Part shown: positions 24,428 to 27,477 of the stretch, one piece after another
Position numbering within the stretch: position 1 is the stretch's first letter
Layout: each line of letters opens with the position of its first letter
Assembly (NCBI GenBank): GCA_049600855.1
Contig: JBMYQA010000050.1
Coordinates: 1 to 27,477 of the forward strand
Direction: 5' to 3'
Source: JBMYQA01 sp049600855
Lineage (GTDB): Bacteria; Bacteroidota; Bacteroidia; Cytophagales; Flammeovirgaceae
DNA length: 27,477 nt
Position numbers and translations under genes: made by a program
The notes under the pieces: model-generated
Told to the model about the DNA's origin: nothing
Database searches by the model: none
The model's input: the letters and a program-made list of their open reading frames with translations, nothing else

Positions 24428-24922
24428 ATGCAAGAAGAAGCTCCATTAATTGATCAAGATTATGTGTTAGAAAAGTTTTCAGGAAAAGGGGGATGGACTT
24501 ACGCAGCTATCCCTGAAATTCTACAAAACCCCAAAAATCCTTTTGGTTGGGTGAAAGTGAAAGGTTTTATTGATCATTATGAGTTAAAGCAATATAAATT
24601 GATGCCTATGGGGAACAAGCAGCTTTTTTTACCTGTAAAAGCTGCCATTCGCAAAGCCATTAAAAAACAGGCTGGCGATACTGTTCATATTATATTGTAT
24701 TCCGATGAATCGGATGTGGAGATTCCGCAGGAAATTATCGAATGCTTTAAACTGGAACCTAAAAAATCTTATGAGACCTTTCTCTCCTTTACTGAAGGAG
24801 AACAAAAGTCTTACCTCGATTGGATTTATGCTGCTAAAACAGACGAAACTAAAGTTAATCGCATCGCTAACATGATGGAAAGGCTGCAAAAAAAATTGAA
24901 GTTTTATGATGTCGCTTCTTGA
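24428..24922 (+). CDS. DUF1905 / YdeI-OmpD-associated family protein
   Basis: This 164-residue protein joins an N-terminal DUF1905 domain (about 10-95: FSGKGGWTYAAIPEI, then GWVKVKGFIDHYELKQYKLM, and GDTVHIILYSDE) to a C-terminal helical YdeI/OmpD-associated domain (about 100-155: ETFLSFTEGEQKSYLDWIYAAKTDETKVNRI). The combination is common in Bacteroidota and Firmicutes. The family name refers to bacteriocin protection in Salmonella, but the biochemical role is not established. There is no signal peptide. A candidate promoter lies just upstream, and the next gene begins 42 bases downstream on the same strand, so co-transcription is likely. Confidence 0.9.
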   Translation: MQEEAPLIDQDYVLEKFSGKGGWTYAAIPEILQNPKNPFGWVKVKGFIDHYELKQYKLMPMGNKQLFLPVKAAIRKAIKKQAGDTVHIILYSDESDVEIPQEIIECFKLEPKKSYETFLSFTEGEQKSYLDWIYAAKTDETKVNRIANMMERLQKKLKFYDVAS

Positions 24923-24963
24923 ATGGATTAGCCTTCTCCCCCCATCTTCCTTATCTTAGCCTT

Positions 24964-25470
24964 ATGGAATTGCTTAAATTATCAGAAGACGCATTTTTGA
25001 GTCTCCTCTTAGAAGAGGATTTGTATTTGATAGATTTGCCCCAAGCTGATGAAGCAGAAGACGCAATTCAGGATGTTGAAGGTATTCATTTTTATGGAGA
25101 AAATAAGTTGAATACTTTAGTCTTGGTGGATTCCGAAGAACCAGATTTTTTAAAAACACCTGAATACACGCTCTTACTCAAAATTATGGGAGCTGTAAAA
25201 CATACTCCTAATGAGTTTGCCTTGGTAAATATCAAAGAGAATAACTCCTTGAGTTGGTCATTGTTAGTCTCTTCATTTTCCCCTAAAAACACCATCATTT
25301 TTGGCGTATCAATAGCTGAAACACTGATTCCAATAGCTACAGGCTTGTATCAAATCAGTCAAAGTGAAACGTCAAATTTCATTTTGGCAGATGATTTACG
25401 GCAGGTAATGACAGATAATAACAAGAAAAAACTACTTTGGACGGGCCTAAAACAGCTTTTTGCAATTTGA
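24964..25470 (+). CDS. Hypothetical protein, faintly DNA polymerase III psi (HolD)-like
   Basis: From ATG at 24964 the product is 168 residues. A TTG at 24919 is also open in frame, but it overlaps the previous gene and adds an unlikely extension, so the ATG is preferred. I cannot assign a family with certainty. The protein is acidic and soluble, with a strand-rich centre (LNTLVLVDSEE; NTIIFGVSIA) between helices, ending ILADDLRQVMTDNNKKKLLW and GLKQLFAI. The order of hydrophobic strand, 'LLLKIMGAVKHTPNEFALVNI', a Trp-containing strand and a final 'DDLRQ..KK.LW..LK' helix recalls HolD psi subunits, which link the clamp loader to SSB. That is pattern recognition only. It is probably co-transcribed with the gene before it. 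Confidence 0.72.
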   Translation: MELLKLSEDAFLSLLLEEDLYLIDLPQADEAEDAIQDVEGIHFYGENKLNTLVLVDSEEPDFLKTPEYTLLLKIMGAVKHTPNEFALVNIKENNSLSWSLLVSSFSPKNTIIFGVSIAETLIPIATGLYQISQSETSNFILADDLRQVMTDNNKKKLLWTGLKQLFAI

Positions 25471-25492
25471 CACAAGCGCTAAAATAAATTTG
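25459..25492 (+). promoter_or_regulatory. Candidate promoter of trpCF
   Basis: TTTG (25459-25462) and TAAATTTG (25485-25492), 22 bases apart, resemble the phylum's -33/-7 pair, slightly wider than usual. The resulting leader would be about 80 bases before the ATG at 25582. The -33 part overlaps the end of the previous gene. Confidence 0.35.
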
Positions 25493-25581
25493 CCATTTTT
25501 CCGATCCCCTGCTAACTTTCGAAAATGCTTTTGATAAACCGAGTCGAGTACTAATTTGCAGCCAACTAGCCGTGACGATTC

Positions 25582-26943
25582 ATGAATATTCTTGATAAGA
25601 TAGTAGCTTATAAAAAAGAAGAGGTAAAAGCCTTTCATAAAGATCATTATATTGGGCAACTGAAAGAGGAGGTCATGCCTTCTCCATTAAGTTTTTACGA
25701 TACCATTGATGCTAAAGCACAACAAGGTGATTACTTTATCATCACGGAGTTTAAGCGGAAATCCCCTTCTGAAGGATGGATTAACCAAGAACTTTCCGTA
25801 GAAGAACAAGTAAACACTTATCGCACCAAAGGTACAAGCGCCATCTCTGTACTTACCGATACGGTTTCTTTTGGCGGCGGCTATGAAGATTTAAAAGTGG
25901 CAACTACGGCCTTACAAGGAAGTGGCATTTTGGTATTGCAAAAAGATTTTGTGATTGATCCGATCCAGATTTATTTAGCTAGAAGGTTTGGCGCAAACAT
26001 GATTTTGTTGATTGCTGCAATTTTAGATGCTGATGACATGGCTGAGTTAAAAGCAATTGCCGAATCATTGAATATGGGAGTGCTGGCCGAAGTACATAGC
26101 TTGGAAGAATACGAGAAAATTGTTCATTTAGATTTCCCCGTCATTGGCATTAACAATCGCAACCTAAATAATTTCAAAACTTCCATTAATTGCTGCAATT
26201 ACATTGCGCAACGCATCGGTCATCGCGGACACATTATTGCCGAATCGGGAATTTCTGGCGCATTGGATTTGCGAATTACCCAGCAACACGCACAAGGTTT
26301 CTTAATTGGCACCTCCTTAATGCGTAACTCCAAGCAATTGAATTTCAAGTCATTAACCGAAAAGCGTTACTTCTTCAAGGCTTGTGGAATTCGAACAGCA
26401 GCATTGCTAAAGCAAGATACCGCAGATTTAATCGGCGTGAACTTTTCTGGCATCAGCAAACGAAAGGTGGATGAAACTTGGATGAGTTTGGATATGGTTC
26501 CTGGAAATGCAGTAGCTGTATTTAAGGAAAATACGGAGGATGAAATCAATGAAGTCATTCAAAAATACGGCTTCCGATATGTGCAGCTTTATGCTGACGA
26601 CTTTGGGGTAAAGTATGTAAAATCTATACGGCAAAAAGTGATTTTAGCCATTTCGGTGAAGGATGAACGTGATTTAGCGTTGGCCGAGGAATATGCGCCT
26701 TATATTGATTTATTCATTCTTGACGGAGCTAAACCAGGTAGTGGTGAGCAGATTGAAAGTACGATTCCGAAAGATTTCCCTTATCCTTTTCTACTTGCAG
26801 GTGGTATGAATGCTTCTAATTTAACGCGTATTCTAAATTACGACCACTGCATAGGAGTAGACATGGCTTCTGGAATTGAAAGCGATGGTGAGGTAGATGC
26901 CGCTAAAATTGAGGAAGTTCGCGAAAAACTAGCAAATTTATAA
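25582..26943 (+). CDS. trpCF: Bifunctional indole-3-glycerol phosphate synthase / phosphoribosylanthranilate isomerase
   Basis: The 453-residue chain carries two (beta/alpha)8 enzymes that catalyse consecutive steps of tryptophan synthesis. The TrpC part (1 to about 255) shows Glu56 and Lys58 in ITEFKRKSPSEG, Lys121 in VLQKDF, Glu170 in LAEVHS, Asn191 in INNRNL and Glu221 in IIAESGIS, all expected active-site residues. The TrpF part (about 260-453) shows Cys268 in KACGI, SKRKV, Asp381 in ILDGAKPGSGEQI and the phosphate-binding GGMNASNL and GVDMASGIES. The usual QLHG is QLYADD here, a His-to-Tyr change. The fused order matches the enterobacterial TrpC-TrpF enzyme, whereas most Bacteroidota keep trpC and trpF as separate genes in one trp operon. 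No other trp gene is in the window, so this may be an isolated or second copy. Confidence 0.94.
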   Translation: MNILDKIVAYKKEEVKAFHKDHYIGQLKEEVMPSPLSFYDTIDAKAQQGDYFIITEFKRKSPSEGWINQELSVEEQVNTYRTKGTSAISVLTDTVSFGGGYEDLKVATTALQGSGILVLQKDFVIDPIQIYLARRFGANMILLIAAILDADDMAELKAIAESLNMGVLAEVHSLEEYEKIVHLDFPVIGINNRNLNNFKTSINCCNYIAQRIGHRGHIIAESGISGALDLRITQQHAQGFLIGTSLMRNSKQLNFKSLTEKRYFFKACGIRTAALLKQDTADLIGVNFSGISKRKVDETWMSLDMVPGNAVAVFKENTEDEINEVIQKYGFRYVQLYADDFGVKYVKSIRQKVILAISVKDERDLALAEEYAPYIDLFILDGAKPGSGEQIESTIPKDFPYPFLLAGGMNASNLTRILNYDHCIGVDMASGIESDGEVDAAKIEEVREKLANL

Positions 26944-26951
26944 CAGTATAC

Positions 26952-26988
26952 TCACCTAGAATCAAGAGTAGGTGATTGACTCTAGGTG
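26952..26988. terminator. Hairpin between trpCF and the convergent gene
   Basis: CACCTAGAATCAA (26953-26965) pairs with 26976-26988 with one mismatch. The same left arm can instead pair as TCACCTA (26952-26958) with TAGGTGA (26969-26975). No strong T run follows on either strand. It probably ends both convergent genes weakly. Confidence 0.5.
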
Positions 26989-26998
26989 GTCATCTCAA

Positions 26999-27477
26999 TT
27001 ATTGATTTAACTTCTTCACCAAATCCTTAATGGCCTCTTTCAAATACAGCTCATAAGGAATCTCATCAGTCGTGACATTTTCTTGGAGAATAATATCCCT
27101 GAGGATGATTACCCTTGAATTAATGGTAATTTCCTCATTCCCTTGAAAAACGCCTACAATTTCTTCACCCTTTTTTCCATTTTCATCACCAAACTGCAAG
27201 CGAATATTAAAAATGGGATATAAGGTTATCGTCTCCCGCTCCACTTGGACATCTTCATTTCCCAAAAAATGAAAATCTCCACCAGTCACGGTTTCTTGGG
27301 TACCCGTAACTTGCACGATAATGCTTACAAACTGTTTATGATCTGATACTTTAGCCGCTTTCCTGACACTTGCAATCGGATATCCCATTCGCGTGTATTT
27401 CAACTTCCCTTCCAACGTATTAATCGGAAGTAATTGAATGGGAGTTTCTTCCTGGATTTGATCATAAATGGCTTGGA
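26999..27477 (-). CDS. Hypothetical beta-rich protein, 5' end beyond the window
   Basis: The frame stays open from the stop at 26999 to the right edge; the TTG at 27415 is not a true start because the upstream codons (encoding QAIYDQIQEETPIQLLPIN) continue in frame without a stop. At least 159 residues are present. The visible part alternates strands (FVSIIVQVTGTQETVTGGDF, ERETITLYPIFNIRLQF, EITINSRVIILRDIIL) and ends with a helix EAIKDLVKKLNQ. I recognise no family and see no signal peptide in the visible part. Confidence 0.75.
   Translation of the reverse strand, partial: QAIYDQIQEETPIQLLPINTLEGKLKYTRMGYPIASVRKAAKVSDHKQFVSIIVQVTGTQETVTGGDFHFLGNEDVQVERETITLYPIFNIRLQFGDENGKKGEEIVGVFQGNEEITINSRVIILRDIILQENVTTDEIPYELYLKEAIKDLVKKLNQ

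Noticed and set aside
24919..24963. TTG start adding 15 residues to the psi-like candidate
   Set aside because: It overlaps the stop codon of the preceding gene and adds a Pro/Leu-rich stretch, whereas the ATG at 24964 gives a normal start.
27413..27415. TTG as start of the last minus-strand gene
   Set aside because: The frame continues open to the right edge with plausible protein sequence, so the gene is truncated by the window instead.
1..27477. tRNA, rRNA or CRISPR array
   Set aside because: No cloverleaf with a CCA end, no rRNA signature and no regularly spaced direct repeats were found on reading both strands.

Overview
The window comes from a Bacteroidota chromosome, most likely a marine or environmental member of the Cytophagales or a related class. 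Four things point there: a hybrid two-component system of the propeller/Y_Y_Y/histidine kinase/receiver/AraC type, a protein with a type IX secretion (T9SS) C-terminal sorting domain, a bacterial GH3-family protein, and several boxes resembling the phylum's TAnnTTTG -7 promoter element. DNA is AT-rich, genes are short-spaced, and intrinsic terminators are easy to see. I found no tRNA, rRNA, CRISPR array, insertion sequence or integrase.

Layout. 1-6.0 kb: an outer-membrane beta-barrel-like protein and an orphan 1384-residue hybrid two-component sensor/regulator (both -), then a 664-bp spacer rich in palindromes, including two AAGACA-N3-TGTCTT sites exactly 42 bp apart. 6.1-8.7 kb: the ClpB disaggregase (+) with a strong terminator. 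9.3-11.1 kb: a secreted T9SS substrate (+) in which one beta-sandwich domain appears to be inserted into another. 11.2-18.9 kb: the most unusual block, a minus-strand set read from 18.9 to 11.2 kb: a small secreted protein, a 1170-residue protein with a beta-rich, propeller-like N-terminus and a long hydrophobic helical C-terminus, then two tandem paralogues of about 580 residues that resemble the clostridial P47/OrfX (TULIP-fold) proteins. Neither the 1170-residue protein nor the P47-like pair has a signal peptide.

19.2-24.2 kb (all -): a secreted CocE/NonD hydrolase with an alpha-amino-acid-ester-hydrolase-like acidic cluster, an Rpn-family PD-(D/E)XK nuclease-like protein, a GH3-family acyl-adenylating-type protein, and a two-helix K+ channel. 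24.4-26.9 kb (+): a DUF1905/YdeI-type protein, a 168-residue protein that faintly recalls the psi subunit of DNA polymerase III, and a fused TrpC-TrpF enzyme standing apart from any other trp gene. The window ends inside a minus-strand gene whose 5' part lies beyond the right edge.

The main candidate for an undescribed system is the 1170-residue protein plus two P47-like proteins. In clostridia, P47 and OrfX proteins travel with neurotoxin or mosquitocidal toxin genes. Here the toxin-like position is taken by an unrelated protein with membrane-seeking helices. That role is inference; the operon layout, the paralogy and a 167-bp near-identical gene-conversion-like tract are visible directly.
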